Below, in pieces: positions 56,255 to 64,000 of a stretch of 64,000 nucleotides of DNA. Under the pieces are notes generated by a model. The model was not told where the DNA came from. It made no database searches and saw only the letters and a list, made by a program, of their open reading frames with translations. Origin of the DNA: Streptococcus sp. Marseille-P6264. Its GTDB lineage: Bacteria > Bacillota > Bacilli > Lactobacillales > Streptococcaceae. A program made the position numbers and the translations under genes. Numbering within the stretch: position 1 is the first letter of the stretch; every line of letters starts with the position of its first letter. The stretch covers positions 21,056 to 85,055 of the forward strand of contig NZ_CABPTO010000008.1 of the NCBI RefSeq assembly GCF_902460355.1, given 5' to 3'.

Positions 56255-56749
56255 ATGGCATTTAAAGACAATGCAGTTGAACTTGAAGAACGCTTAGTTG
56301 CAGTCAACCGTGTTACTAAAGTTGTTAAAGGTGGACGTCGTCTTCGTTTTGCAGCTCTTGTAGTAGTTGGTGACCGCAACGGTCGTGTTGGTTTCGGTAC
56401 TGGTAAAGCTCAAGAAGTACCAGAAGCTATCCGTAAAGCAGTTGAAGATGCGAAGAAAAACTTGATCGAAGTTCCAATGGTTGGTACAACTATTCCTCAC
56501 GAAGTTCTTTCAGAATTTGGTGGAGCGAAAGTATTGCTTAAGCCAGCTGTTGAAGGTTCTGGAGTTGCTGCTGGTGGTGCTGTTCGTGCCGTCATCGAAT
56601 TGGCAGGTGTGGCAGATGTTACATCTAAATCACTTGGTTCAAACACTCCAATCAACATCGTTCGCGCAACTGTTGAAGGCTTGAAACAATTGAAACGCGC
56701 TGAAGAAGTTGCTGCCCTTCGTGGTATTTCAGTTTCTGACTTGGCTTAA
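56255..56749 (+). CDS. rpsE: 30S ribosomal protein S5
   Basis: 164 aa. [20 protein letters not shown] and [20 protein letters not shown] are diagnostic. It helps decoding accuracy at the mRNA entry site. RBS TAGGGAGGA. Confidence 0.98.
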   Translation: MAFKDNAVELEERLVAVNRVTKVVKGGRRLRFAALVVVGDRNGRVGFGTGKAQEVPEAIRKAVEDAKKNLIEVPMVGTTIPHEVLSEFGGAKVLLKPAVEGSGVAAGGAVRAVIELAGVADVTSKSLGSNTPINIVRATVEGLKQLKRAEEVAALRGISVSDLA

Positions 56750-56762
56750 GAAAGGGGAACTC

Positions 56763-56945
56763 ATGGCTCAAATTAAAATTACTTTGACTAAGTCTCCAAT
56801 CGGACGCATCCCGTCACAACGTAAAACTGTTGTAGCACTTGGACTTGGCAAATTGAACAGCTCAGTTATCAAAGAAGACAATCCAGCGGTACGCGGTATG
56901 ATCACTGCTGTATCTCACTTGGTAACTGTTGAAGAAGTTAAGTAA
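56763..56945 (+). CDS. rpmD: 50S ribosomal protein L30
   Basis: 60 aa. [20 protein letters not shown] is diagnostic. ATG at 56763 follows AAAGGGGAA; the longer in-frame extension overlaps rpsE and has no RBS. A 151-base spacer follows. Confidence 0.96.
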   Translation: MAQIKITLTKSPIGRIPSQRKTVVALGLGKLNSSVIKEDNPAVRGMITAVSHLVTVEEVK

Positions 56946-56976
56946 GCCTTAGCTGAAAGACTTTTATTAAGATACA

Positions 56977-57061
56977 TTAGGGGATTTGAGAATTTTCTCA
57001 GCCCCTAAAACTAAATATATGTATAGGCGAGTTTGTATCAGAGACACCTTTTCTCTGGTAC
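56977..57061 (+). other. two hairpins between rpmD and rplO
   Basis: TTAGGGG (56977-56983) / CCCCTAA (57002-57008) with inner TGAGAA / TTCTCA; then GTATCAGAGA (57035-57044) / TCTCTGGTAC (57052-57061). The first lacks a T-run. Confidence 0.55.
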
Positions 57062-57096
57062 GAGCGCTAGCATTTTACAAAAGAGGAGAAAAAATA

Positions 57097-57537
57097 ATGA
57101 AACTTCATGAATTACAACCTGCTGCAGGTTCACGTAAAGTTCGCAACCGTGTTGGTCGCGGTACTTCATCAGGTAACGGTAAAACTTCTGGTCGCGGTCA
57201 AAAAGGTCAAAAAGCACGTAGCGGTGGCGGTGTTCGTCTTGGTTTTGAAGGTGGACAAACTCCATTGTTCCGTCGTGTACCAAAACGTGGTTTCTTGAAT
57301 GTAAACCGTAAAGAATACGCGATTGTTAACCTTGACCAATTAAATCTTTTCGAAGATGGTGCAGAAGTAACTCCAGTGGTTCTCATCGAAGCAGGTATTG
57401 TAAAAGCTGAAAAATCTGGTGTTAAGATTCTTGGTAACGGAGAATTGACTAAGAAGTTGACTGTTAAAGCAGCTAAATTCTCTAAATCAGCTGAAGAAGC
57501 TATCACTGCTAAAGGTGGTTCAGTCGAAGTCATCTAA
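57097..57537 (+). CDS. rplO: 50S ribosomal protein L15
   Basis: 146 aa. [20 protein letters not shown] and [18 protein letters not shown] are diagnostic. ATG at 57097 has RBS AAGAGGAGAA; the upstream in-frame extension passes through the hairpins. 12 bases before secY. Confidence 0.97.
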   Translation: MKLHELQPAAGSRKVRNRVGRGTSSGNGKTSGRGQKGQKARSGGGVRLGFEGGQTPLFRRVPKRGFLNVNRKEYAIVNLDQLNLFEDGAEVTPVVLIEAGIVKAEKSGVKILGNGELTKKLTVKAAKFSKSAEEAITAKGGSVEVI

Positions 57538-57549
57538 GAGAGGTGACCT

Positions 57550-58860
57550 ATGTTTTTCAAGCTATTAAAAGACGCACTTAAAATAAAACAAGTACGGTCT
57601 AAGATTTTGTTCACACTGTTCATCATCTTAGTTTTCCGTATTGGTACAACCATAACCGTTCCAGGAATTAATGCGAAAGCATTGAATAGTTTAAGTGATT
57701 TACCTTTCTTAAACATGCTTAGTTTGGTTTCTGGGAATGCCATGCGGAACTTCTCTGTTTTCGCCCTTGGGGTTAGTCCCTATATCACGGCTTCAATCGT
57801 GGTTCAGCTCTTGCAAATGGACTTGCTTCCAAAATTTGTAGAGTGGGGCAAGCAAGGGGAAGTCGGACGGAGAAAGCTTAATCAAGCAACTCGCTATATT
57901 TCCCTGGTATTGGCCTTTGTCCAATCCATCGGGATTACAGCTGGATTTGCGACTTTGTCAAGAACCAAATTAGTAGCGAATCCAAATTGGCAAACCTATC
58001 TTTTGATTGGTGCCCTCCTCACGACCGGTTCAGTAATTGTGACCTGGTTAGGAGAGCAAATCACAGATAAGGGTTATGGTAATGGTGTATCCATGATTAT
58101 CTTTGCAGGGATTGTATCTGGTATTCCTGGTATGATCAAAGGGATCTATGAAGATTACTTTGTTAATATCCCGAGCGATCGACTCAATTCGTCTCTGATT
58201 TTCGTTGGGATTTTAATTGTTGCAGTTTTGGTGATTATCTATTTCACAACCTTTGTGCAACAAGCTGAGTACAAAATTCCAATTCAATATACGAAGATTG
58301 CTCAAGGTGCCCCTTCAAGTTCCTACCTACCGTTAAAAGTGAATCCTGCTGGTGTTATCCCAGTTATCTTTGCAAGTTCGATTACAGCTGCTCCAGCAGC
58401 CATCTTCCAATTTGTAAGTGCTATGGGCTATAACGCATCCTGGGTTCGGACGGCACAGGCTCTTCTGGCGACTACAACCATCAGTGGTATGTTTACCTAT
58501 GCTCTCTTGATTATTCTCTTTACTTTCTTTTATACATTTGTACAAATTAATCCTGAAAAGACAGCAGAGAATTTACAAAAGAGTGGAGCCTACATCCCAG
58601 GTGTTCGTCCAGGTAAGGGAACGGAAGAATATATGTCTAAATTGCTTCGCCGTTTGGCGACAGTTGGCTCACTTTTCCTAGGGATTATCACAATCATTCC
58701 GATCCTAGCCAAAGATCTTTTCGGTCTGACCGATGCAGTTGCTCTTGGAGGAACTAGTCTTCTTATCATCATTTCAACAGGTATTGAAGGAATGAAACAG
58801 TTGGAAGGTTATCTTCTGAAGCGTAAGTATGTCGGATTTATGGATACTACAACAGAATAG
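57550..58860 (+). CDS. secY: preprotein translocase subunit SecY
   Basis: 436-residue channel of the Sec machinery with ten membrane helices. Signatures FALGVSPYITASIVVQLLQM near residue 75 and PIQYTKIAQGAPSSSYLPLK near 240. RBS AGAGGTGA. A terminator-like hairpin follows the stop, so adk expression is likely reduced relative to secY or has added control. Confidence 0.98.
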   Translation: MFFKLLKDALKIKQVRSKILFTLFIILVFRIGTTITVPGINAKALNSLSDLPFLNMLSLVSGNAMRNFSVFALGVSPYITASIVVQLLQMDLLPKFVEWGKQGEVGRRKLNQATRYISLVLAFVQSIGITAGFATLSRTKLVANPNWQTYLLIGALLTTGSVIVTWLGEQITDKGYGNGVSMIIFAGIVSGIPGMIKGIYEDYFVNIPSDRLNSSLIFVGILIVAVLVIIYFTTFVQQAEYKIPIQYTKIAQGAPSSSYLPLKVNPAGVIPVIFASSITAAPAAIFQFVSAMGYNASWVRTAQALLATTTISGMFTYALLIILFTFFYTFVQINPEKTAENLQKSGAYIPGVRPGKGTEEYMSKLLRRLATVGSLFLGIITIIPILAKDLFGLTDAVALGGTSLLIIISTGIEGMKQLEGYLLKRKYVGFMDTTTE

Positions 58861-58897
58861 AAATAGGTTGACTTAGTCAACCTTCTATTTTGTTTTT
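58861..58897 (+). terminator. partial terminator between secY and adk
   Basis: AGGTTGAC (58865-58872), TTA, GTCAACCT (58876-58883), then TCTATTTTGTTTTT. Confidence 0.7.
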
Positions 58898-58955
58898 AAA
58901 AAAGTTTATTAAGTGTTTTAATAGATTGCTTTAAAAACAAAAAAGGAGACAAAAC

Positions 58956-59594
58956 ATGAATCTTTTGATTATGGGCTTGCCAGGTGCAGGCAAGGGAACA
59001 CAGGCAGCCAAAATTGTGGAACAATTCCACGTGGCACATATTTCAACTGGGGATATGTTCCGTGCTGCTATGGCCAATGAAACAGAAATGGGTGTTTTAG
59101 CGAAATCCTACATTTCTAAAGGCGAGTTGGTGCCAGATGAAGTGACGAACGGAATCGTGAAAGAGCGCTTGGCACAGGATGATATTAAAGAAACTGGTTT
59201 CTTGTTGGATGGTTATCCACGGACAATTGATCAAGCCCATGCTTTGGATAAAATCCTTGCGGATCTAGGTATCCAACTTGACGCAGTTATCAATATCGAA
59301 GTAAATCCAGATAGTTTGTTAGAACGTTTGAGCGGACGGATTATTCACCGCGAAACAGGGGAAACCTTCCACAAAGTTTTCAACCCACCAGTGGATTACA
59401 AAGAAGAAGATTACTATCAACGTGAAGACGACAAACCTGAAACAGTAAAACGTCGTTTGGATGTTAATATCGCTCAAGGCCAACCAATTATTGATCATTA
59501 CCGCGCTAAAGGACTCGTTCACGACATTCAGGGCAATCAAGAGATTGAGGCAGTCTTCTCAGATATCGAAAAAGTCTTGTCAAATTTAAAATAA
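58956..59594 (+). CDS. adk: adenylate kinase
   Basis: 212 aa. Glycine loop [13 protein letters not shown] at residues 7-19, AMP-binding [10 protein letters not shown], and DGYPRT. The lid [20 protein letters not shown] has His, Thr and other residues where zinc-type kinases have four cysteines, so this is a zinc-free long form. RBS AAAGGAGA. Confidence 0.97.
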   Translation: MNLLIMGLPGAGKGTQAAKIVEQFHVAHISTGDMFRAAMANETEMGVLAKSYISKGELVPDEVTNGIVKERLAQDDIKETGFLLDGYPRTIDQAHALDKILADLGIQLDAVINIEVNPDSLLERLSGRIIHRETGETFHKVFNPPVDYKEEDYYQREDDKPETVKRRLDVNIAQGQPIIDHYRAKGLVHDIQGNQEIEAVFSDIEKVLSNLK

Positions 59595-59609
59595 AAGCGT
59601 TTTTCCCGC

Positions 59610-59638
59610 TTGCAATATTTGACAAGTAGTGATACAAT
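59610..59638 (+). promoter_or_regulatory. infA promoter
   Basis: -35 TTGCAA (59610-59615), 17-base spacer, extended -10 TGATACAAT (59630-59638). It would drive infA-rpmJ-rpsM-rpsK-rpoA-rplQ separately from the S10 promoter. Confidence 0.7.
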
Positions 59639-59710
59639 GAGTTAGTCTGACTTATAATTGTTACCTCTGTGCTCAGAGGAATCTATCGAAATTTAGGGAG
59701 GTGCTTTTGC

Positions 59711-59929
59711 GTGGCAAAAGACGATGTGATTGAAGTCGAAGGCAAAGTAGTTGATACGATGCCGAACGCAATGTTTACGGTTGAACTTGAAAATGGACAT
59801 CAGATTTTAGCAACAGTTTCTGGTAAAATTCGTAAAAACTATATTCGTATTTTAGCGGGAGATCGTGTTACTGTCGAGATGAGTCCTTATGATTTGACAC
59901 GTGGACGGATCACGTACCGCTTTAAATAA
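59711..59929 (+). CDS. infA: translation initiation factor IF-1
   Basis: 72 aa OB-fold factor blocking the A site during initiation. [20 protein letters not shown] and [20 protein letters not shown] are diagnostic. GTG start at 59711 with RBS AGGGAGGT; the in-frame extension upstream has no RBS. Confidence 0.97.
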   Translation: MAKDDVIEVEGKVVDTMPNAMFTVELENGHQILATVSGKIRKNYIRILAGDRVTVEMSPYDLTRGRITYRFK

Positions 59930-59953
59930 TCGAAAAACTTGGAGGGATAAGAA

Positions 59954-60070
59954 ATGAAAGTAAGACCATCGGTCAAACCAATTTGCGAATACTGCAAAGT
60001 TATTCGTCGTAATGGCCGTGTTATGGTAATTTGCCCAGCAAATCCAAAACACAAACAACGTCAAGGATAA
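59954..60070 (+). CDS. rpmJ: 50S ribosomal protein L36
   Basis: 38 aa. [20 protein letters not shown] then [12 protein letters not shown]; the CxxC, following C and H form the zinc ribbon of the C+ type. RBS GGAGGGAT. 24 bases after infA and 17 before rpsM. Confidence 0.97.
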
Positions 60071-60087
60071 GATAGAAAGGAGAAAAC

Positions 60088-60453
60088 ATGGCTCGTATTG
60101 CTGGAGTTGACATTCCAAATGACAAACGTGTAGTCGTTTCACTTACTTACGTGTATGGTATCGGACTTCCAACATCTAAGAAAATTTTGGCTGCGGCTGG
60201 AATCTCAGAAGACATCCGTGTCAAAGATTTGACATCAGATCAAGAAGACGCAATCCGTCGCGAAGTGGATGCAATCAAGGTTGAAGGTGACCTTCGTCGT
60301 GAAGTAAACCTTAACATCAAACGTTTGATGGAAATCGGTTCATACCGTGGTATCCGTCACCGTCGTGGACTTCCTGTCCGTGGACAAAACACTAAAAACA
60401 ATGCTCGTACTCGTAAAGGTAAAGCCGTTGCGATTGCAGGTAAGAAAAAATAA
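60088..60453 (+). CDS. rpsM: 30S ribosomal protein S13
   Basis: 121 aa. [20 protein letters not shown] and the C-terminal [20 protein letters not shown] are diagnostic. It sits in the 30S head, contacting P-site tRNA. RBS AAAGGAGAA. Confidence 0.98.
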   Translation: MARIAGVDIPNDKRVVVSLTYVYGIGLPTSKKILAAAGISEDIRVKDLTSDQEDAIRREVDAIKVEGDLRREVNLNIKRLMEIGSYRGIRHRRGLPVRGQNTKNNARTRKGKAVAIAGKKK

Positions 60454-60470
60454 TATAGGAGGTAAAAGTC

Positions 60471-60854
60471 TTGGCTAAACCAACACGTAAACGTCGTGTG
60501 AAGAAAAATATCGAATCTGGTATTGCACATATTCACGCTACATTTAATAACACTATTGTTATGATTACTGATGTGCATGGTAATGCGATTGCTTGGTCAT
60601 CTGCTGGTGCTCTTGGTTTTAAAGGTTCTCGTAAATCTACACCATTTGCTGCCCAAATGGCATCTGAAGCAGCTGCTAAGTCTGCACAAGAACACGGTCT
60701 TAAATCAGTTGAAGTTACAGTTAAAGGTCCAGGTTCTGGTCGTGAGTCAGCTATTCGTGCACTTGCTGCAGCTGGTCTGGAAGTAACTGCTATTCGTGAT
60801 GTGACTCCTGTGCCACACAATGGTGCTCGTCCTCCAAAACGTCGCCGTGTATAA
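60471..60854 (+). CDS. rpsK: 30S ribosomal protein S11
   Basis: 127 aa with a TTG start at 60471, supported by TAGGAGGT and by the normal N-terminus [40 protein letters not shown] is diagnostic. The rare start may tune its rate. Confidence 0.96.
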
Positions 60855-60899
60855 TCATAAACAATTACACTGCTTTTCGTTTAAGAGGGAGTTAACTAA

Positions 60900-61838
60900 A
60901 TGATTGAGTTTGAAAAACCAAATATAACAAAAATTGATGAAAATAAAAATTATGGCAAGTTTGTAGTTGAACCGCTAGAACGCGGTTACGGTACAACACT
61001 TGGAAATTCGCTTCGTCGTGTACTTCTCGCCTCACTTCCAGGTGCAGCAGTGACTTCTATCAACATTGAAGGAGTATTGCACGAATTTGATACGATTTCT
61101 GGGGTCCGTGAAGATGTGATGCAGATTATTCTGAACATCAAGGGGATTGCTGTAAAATCTTACGTCCAAGACGAAAAGATGATTGAATTGGATGTTGAAG
61201 GTCCTGCAGAAGTAACTGCTGGAGACATTTTGACAGACAGTGATATCGAAATTGTAAACCCTGATCATTATCTCTTTACAATCAGTGAAGGTGCTCGCTT
61301 TAAAGCGAAAATGGCTGTGAATAGCGGTCGTGGATATGTGCCAGCTGACGAAAATAAAAAAGATGATGCACCAGTAGGCACACTTGCGGTAGATTCTATC
61401 TATACGCCTGTGACAAAAGTAAATTACCAGGTTGAACCAGCTCGTGTTGGTAGCAACGATGGTTTTGATAAACTTACCCTTGAAATTTTAACGAATGGAA
61501 CGATTATTCCCGAAGACGCTTTGGGACTATCAGCTCGTATCCTGACAGAGCATCTGAACCTCTTTACAGATTTAACAGAAGTTGCTATTTCAACTGATGT
61601 GATGAAGGAAGCAGAGAAATCTTCAGATGATCGCATTTTGGAACGTACAATTGAAGAATTGGATCTATCAGTTCGTTCATACAACTGTCTGAAACGCGCA
61701 GGAATTAATACTGTCTTTGATTTGACAGAAAAATCTGAGCCTGAAATGATGAAAGTTCGTAACTTGGGCCGCAAGAGTCTTGAAGAAGTTAAAGTTAAAC
61801 TTGCTGACCTTGGTCTTGGGTTAAGAAATGATAAATAA
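60900..61838 (+). CDS. rpoA: DNA-directed RNA polymerase subunit alpha
   Basis: 312 aa. The N-terminal dimer domain has [20 protein letters not shown]; a linker near residue 230 leads to the C-terminal domain [20 protein letters not shown], which contacts activators and UP elements. RBS AGAGGGAG. 11 bases before rplQ. Confidence 0.98.
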   Translation: MIEFEKPNITKIDENKNYGKFVVEPLERGYGTTLGNSLRRVLLASLPGAAVTSINIEGVLHEFDTISGVREDVMQIILNIKGIAVKSYVQDEKMIELDVEGPAEVTAGDILTDSDIEIVNPDHYLFTISEGARFKAKMAVNSGRGYVPADENKKDDAPVGTLAVDSIYTPVTKVNYQVEPARVGSNDGFDKLTLEILTNGTIIPEDALGLSARILTEHLNLFTDLTEVAISTDVMKEAEKSSDDRILERTIEELDLSVRSYNCLKRAGINTVFDLTEKSEPEMMKVRNLGRKSLEEVKVKLADLGLGLRNDK

Positions 61839-61849
61839 AGGAGGAATAC

Positions 61850-62236
61850 ATGGCTTACCGTAAACTAGGACGCACTAGCTCACAACGTAAAGCAATGCTT
61901 CGCGATTTGACTACTGACTTGATTATCAATGAATCAATCGTAACAACTGAAGCTCGTGCTAAAGAAATCCGTAAAACAGTTGAAAAAATGATTACTCTTG
62001 GTAAACGTGGTGATTTGCATGCTCGTCGTCAAGCAGCAGCTTTTGTACGTAACGAAATTGCATCAGAAAACTACAATGAAGAGACTAACAAATACACTAC
62101 AACTACAGCTCTTCAAAAATTGTTCTCTGAATTGGCACCTCGCTATGCTGAGCGCAATGGTGGATACACTCGTATTCTTAAAACTGAACCACGCCGTGGG
62201 GATGCTGCGCCAATGGCAATTATTGAATTAGTATAA
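61850..62236 (+). CDS. rplQ: 50S ribosomal protein L17
   Basis: 128 aa. [20 protein letters not shown] and [18 protein letters not shown] [20 protein letters not shown] are diagnostic. Last ribosomal gene of the cluster; RBS AAAGGAGGA. Its stop overlaps a TATAAT hexamer (62232-62237). Confidence 0.97.
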   Translation: MAYRKLGRTSSQRKAMLRDLTTDLIINESIVTTEARAKEIRKTVEKMITLGKRGDLHARRQAAAFVRNEIASENYNEETNKYTTTTALQKLFSELAPRYAERNGGYTRILKTEPRRGDAAPMAIIELV

Positions 62237-62409
62237 TTTTTATCAATTTTGTTGAGTGTTATGATGATGGAGTTCTTAAGCTCTTAGTCTAGCTCTGGTC
62301 TACCGCTAGGAATTTTCCTAGCGGGAACACTCATCATCATGATGAAAGCGTAGACGCTTGTTTACGAAATTGCTTTTAGTGAAAAACAATTTCGTAAGCA
62401 GGCGTTTTT
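62232..62409 (+). ncRNA. structured leader with possible antiterminator, upstream of the GCS2 gene
   Basis: A branched fold: ATGATGATG-G-AGT (62261-62273) pairs with ACTCATCATCAT ending at 62340, enclosing AGCT/AGCT (62278-62294) and the perfect stem CCGCTAGGAA / TTCCTAGCGG (62303-62324). It is followed by a 19-bp terminator. CAATTTTGT (62244-62252) can pair with ACGAAATTG (62364-62372), the 5' terminator arm, so the two states exclude each other. The only promoter hint is TATAAT (62232-62237) without a -35; read-through from rplQ is the alternative. It may instead just be operon 3' sequence. Confidence 0.5.
62354..62409 (+). terminator. strong terminator after rplQ / before the GCS2 gene
   Basis: A 19-base-pair stem (two U-G pairs): ACGCTTGTTTACGAAATTG (62354-62372) and CAATTTCGTAAGCAGGCGT (62387-62405), 14-base loop, then TTTTTG. 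Confidence 0.92.
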
Positions 62410-62449
62410 GAATGGGAAAAGAAAAACTTTCTTGAGGGAAGGAGAAGAA

Positions 62450-63721
62450 ATGCAAGATTCGATTGCTATTTTGAAAGAACGTTATTTGGCAAATATAAAA
62501 GAAAATCCAGACTTATACATTGGGATTGAGTTAGAATTTCCGATTGTGAATCTTCAGGGAGGAGCGACAGATACTCGTGTAACAAAGGAGCTGTTAGTAA
62601 GGCTAAATTCAGACTATGGTTTTATCGTAGAAAGAAGGGATTCAGAGGGCAATCCTATCCAGTTAAAAGCTTCAGATAGCGAAGATCGGATACTTTTTGA
62701 AGTGTCCTACAATATTTTAGAGTTCGCATTTGGAAAAGTGAAAACGATTCAGGAGGTCGAAAGACGCTTTAATCATTACCTAGACACCATTCAAAAGATT
62801 TTGCGCAAAAATCATCATGAACTTCAGGGGCACGGTTTGCATCCATTCTGGAAGGAAAATGATAATCGACCCGTGAAATATCCTCGCTATCAAATGTTGA
62901 TGCAATATCTGGCTTTGAGTGAGAAAATTGGCGGAGATTTCTTCCATCGCCATCCTGATTATGGTGGCTATATCTGTGGGAGTCAGGTACAGTTGGATGT
63001 TTCTCGGGAGAATTTTATCCGGGTAATCAATGCCTTCAATCAAATCGAGGCTGCTAAGGCCTATCTTTTCGCCAATTCGGAATTGATAACCGAAGATTTC
63101 CGAACTAAAATTGCTAGAGACCGTTTTTGGGAAGAGTCCATGCACGGCTTGTTAGTAGAAAATGTCGGTGTCAATCCCTATGATTTCAAAGATGAGGAAG
63201 ATTTTTTCAATTATTTAAATAACACAGCTATTTTCAATGTTGAGCGAGAGGGTGACACCTATTATTTTCCTCCTATCGTAGCCGGAGAGTATCTAAAGCA
63301 GGAGCAAATCAAGGGATACAATTTAAGTGGCAAGGAAAGTCTAGTAATCCCCCATACGGATGATTTTTGTAATCACAGAAGCTATCAGTACCAAGATTTG
63401 ACAACGCGGGGAACGATCGAATTTAGGAGCACTTGCGCTCAGCCTCTTAATAGAACCTTCGCGCCAGCAGCCTTTCATTTGGGCTTGATAGCTAACCTTG
63501 AGGAAGTGACTGCTTATCTTAAAGATTGTGATTTCTTCAAATTAGAGGGGCGTAACTATAAAAGGCTGCGCAGAAAGTATTCGCAAATTGAGCTAACACA
63601 AGCGGATCAAGACTCTATTCAATCATTTGCAGCTGATCTCCTTCAATTAGCTGTTAAAGGTCTGGAGAAACGAAAAGAAGGGGAAGAGTGCTACTTGTTA
63701 CTGCTTATGAATGAGAGATAA
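62450..63721 (+). CDS. GCS2-family glutamate-cysteine ligase-like protein
   Basis: 423 aa. DLYIGIELEFPIVN near residue 22 is the ATP/Mg-binding glutamate motif of carboxylate-amine ligases; CGSQVQLDVSRENF near 177 and AKAYLFANSELIT near 203 match the GCS2 core; RGTIEFRSTCAQPLNR near 335 holds the late conserved arginines. It should join glutamate to cysteine or another amine; no second-step (GshB) domain is present and it is not the GshF fusion of streptococci. ATG at 62450 follows GGAAGGAG; the in-frame extension lies in the terminator. No independent promoter is visible after that terminator. Confidence 0.78.
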   Translation: MQDSIAILKERYLANIKENPDLYIGIELEFPIVNLQGGATDTRVTKELLVRLNSDYGFIVERRDSEGNPIQLKASDSEDRILFEVSYNILEFAFGKVKTIQEVERRFNHYLDTIQKILRKNHHELQGHGLHPFWKENDNRPVKYPRYQMLMQYLALSEKIGGDFFHRHPDYGGYICGSQVQLDVSRENFIRVINAFNQIEAAKAYLFANSELITEDFRTKIARDRFWEESMHGLLVENVGVNPYDFKDEEDFFNYLNNTAIFNVEREGDTYYFPPIVAGEYLKQEQIKGYNLSGKESLVIPHTDDFCNHRSYQYQDLTTRGTIEFRSTCAQPLNRTFAPAAFHLGLIANLEEVTAYLKDCDFFKLEGRNYKRLRRKYSQIELTQADQDSIQSFAADLLQLAVKGLEKRKEGEECYLLLLMNER

Positions 63722-64000
63722 AGTAATTTCTTTTTAACCTCTAATAGAAAGCTGAAGTAAATTTCTTTATGTGATTGATTGGACTGTGTATTATACTAGT
63801 TTGAGTATGTTTGAATGAATTTAATTGTAGCTAGAGCATTAAGCGACTTTAGCAGCACGGTGATATAGAGAATAAGGGAGAGTTAATCTTTCCCTTTTAG
63901 TTGTTGATTTATCAATGATTTTGTAGGTGGTGGGAAATAAAATTGTAAGAAAGATAAAAAAGTTTAAAAAAAGTGTTGACAAGGGGATGGATAGGTGATA
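63722..64000 (+). promoter_or_regulatory. AT-rich region ending in a strong promoter cut by the window edge
   Basis: No gene over 279 bases. At the end, an A-rich stretch (63950-63972) precedes TTGACA (63976-63981); 17 bases later, TGATA at 63996-64000 begins an extended -10 that runs off the window. The UP-like A-tract and consensus -35 are what rRNA or tRNA promoters look like; which gene follows is not visible. Confidence 0.5.

Noticed and set aside
47570..61774. Many long minus-strand ORFs across the ribosomal cluster
   Set aside because: All overlap well-identified ribosomal genes and arise from their biased codon use; none has a plausible RBS or product.
62261..62340. T-box riboswitch upstream of the GCS2 gene
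   Set aside because: GGTCTACCGC loosely resembles the T-box GGTGGTACCGCG, but the conserved core and specifier stem are absent and it does not overlap the terminator as a T-box should.

Overview
The window is a low-GC Firmicute chromosome, almost certainly a Streptococcus of the mitis/sanguinis type. The evidence is strong AGGAGG ribosome binding sites, extended -10 promoters (TGnTATAAT), CcpA-type cre sites, mannose-family PTS genes, a CiaR box driving a csRNA-like small RNA, and a full S10-spc-alpha ribosomal protein cluster in streptococcal order. Species assignment is inference; a sanguinis-group oral streptococcus fits best. I see no prophage, insertion sequence, CRISPR array, tRNA or rRNA gene.

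Layout. 1-4.1 kb: end of purB, an autorepressed TetR/quinone-reductase pair, and the dihydroxyacetone kinase operon dhaKLM. 4.3-12.2 kb: a GntR regulator facing an operon for beta-galactoside use (bgaC, PTS EIIB-EIIC-EIID-EIIA, agaS, then galM). 12.3-17.3 kb: a small membrane protein, a CiaR-controlled csRNA, ruvB with a nucleotidyltransferase, then a tyrosine phosphatase, a MORN protein and an OatA-like acyltransferase. 17.6-20.3 kb: adhE with cre and Rex sites. 20.5-31.2 kb: a sialic acid locus (CE7 esterase, nanE, ABC ATPase, lipoprotein and two permeases, YhcH, DUF624, nanA, nanK, and opposing RpiR regulator). 31.5-47.2 kb: housekeeping and mixed genes (GNAT, thrC, MATE pump, HAD phosphatase, polA, CoA-binding protein, tandem lipoproteins, GH29 fucosidase, DUF975 protein, tgt, kinase). 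47.4-62.4 kb: the ribosomal cluster from rpsJ to rplQ with secY, adk, infA, rpmJ and rpoA. 62.4-63.7 kb: a GCS2-family ligase gene behind a structured leader with a strong terminator. The last 30 bases hold the start of another strong promoter.

How the genes work together. Several operons serve host-glycan and sugar use: sialic acid is imported, cleaved, phosphorylated and epimerised; beta-galactosides and fucosylated sugars are cleaved inside the cell. Five of the carbon-related transcription units (dha, bga, adhE, nan, fucosidase) carry a cre-like site near the promoter, so CcpA probably coordinates them.

Most notable: a 175-base three-hairpin repeat present four times in one orientation; a possible attenuator-type leader before the GCS2 gene; a csRNA gene upstream of ruvB; four genes whose -10 box lies exactly 6 bases before the ATG, implying leaderless mRNAs; a 59-residue gene hidden between rpsH and rplF; and a tandem lipoprotein pair in which one copy has an amber stop and the C-terminal portions differ.
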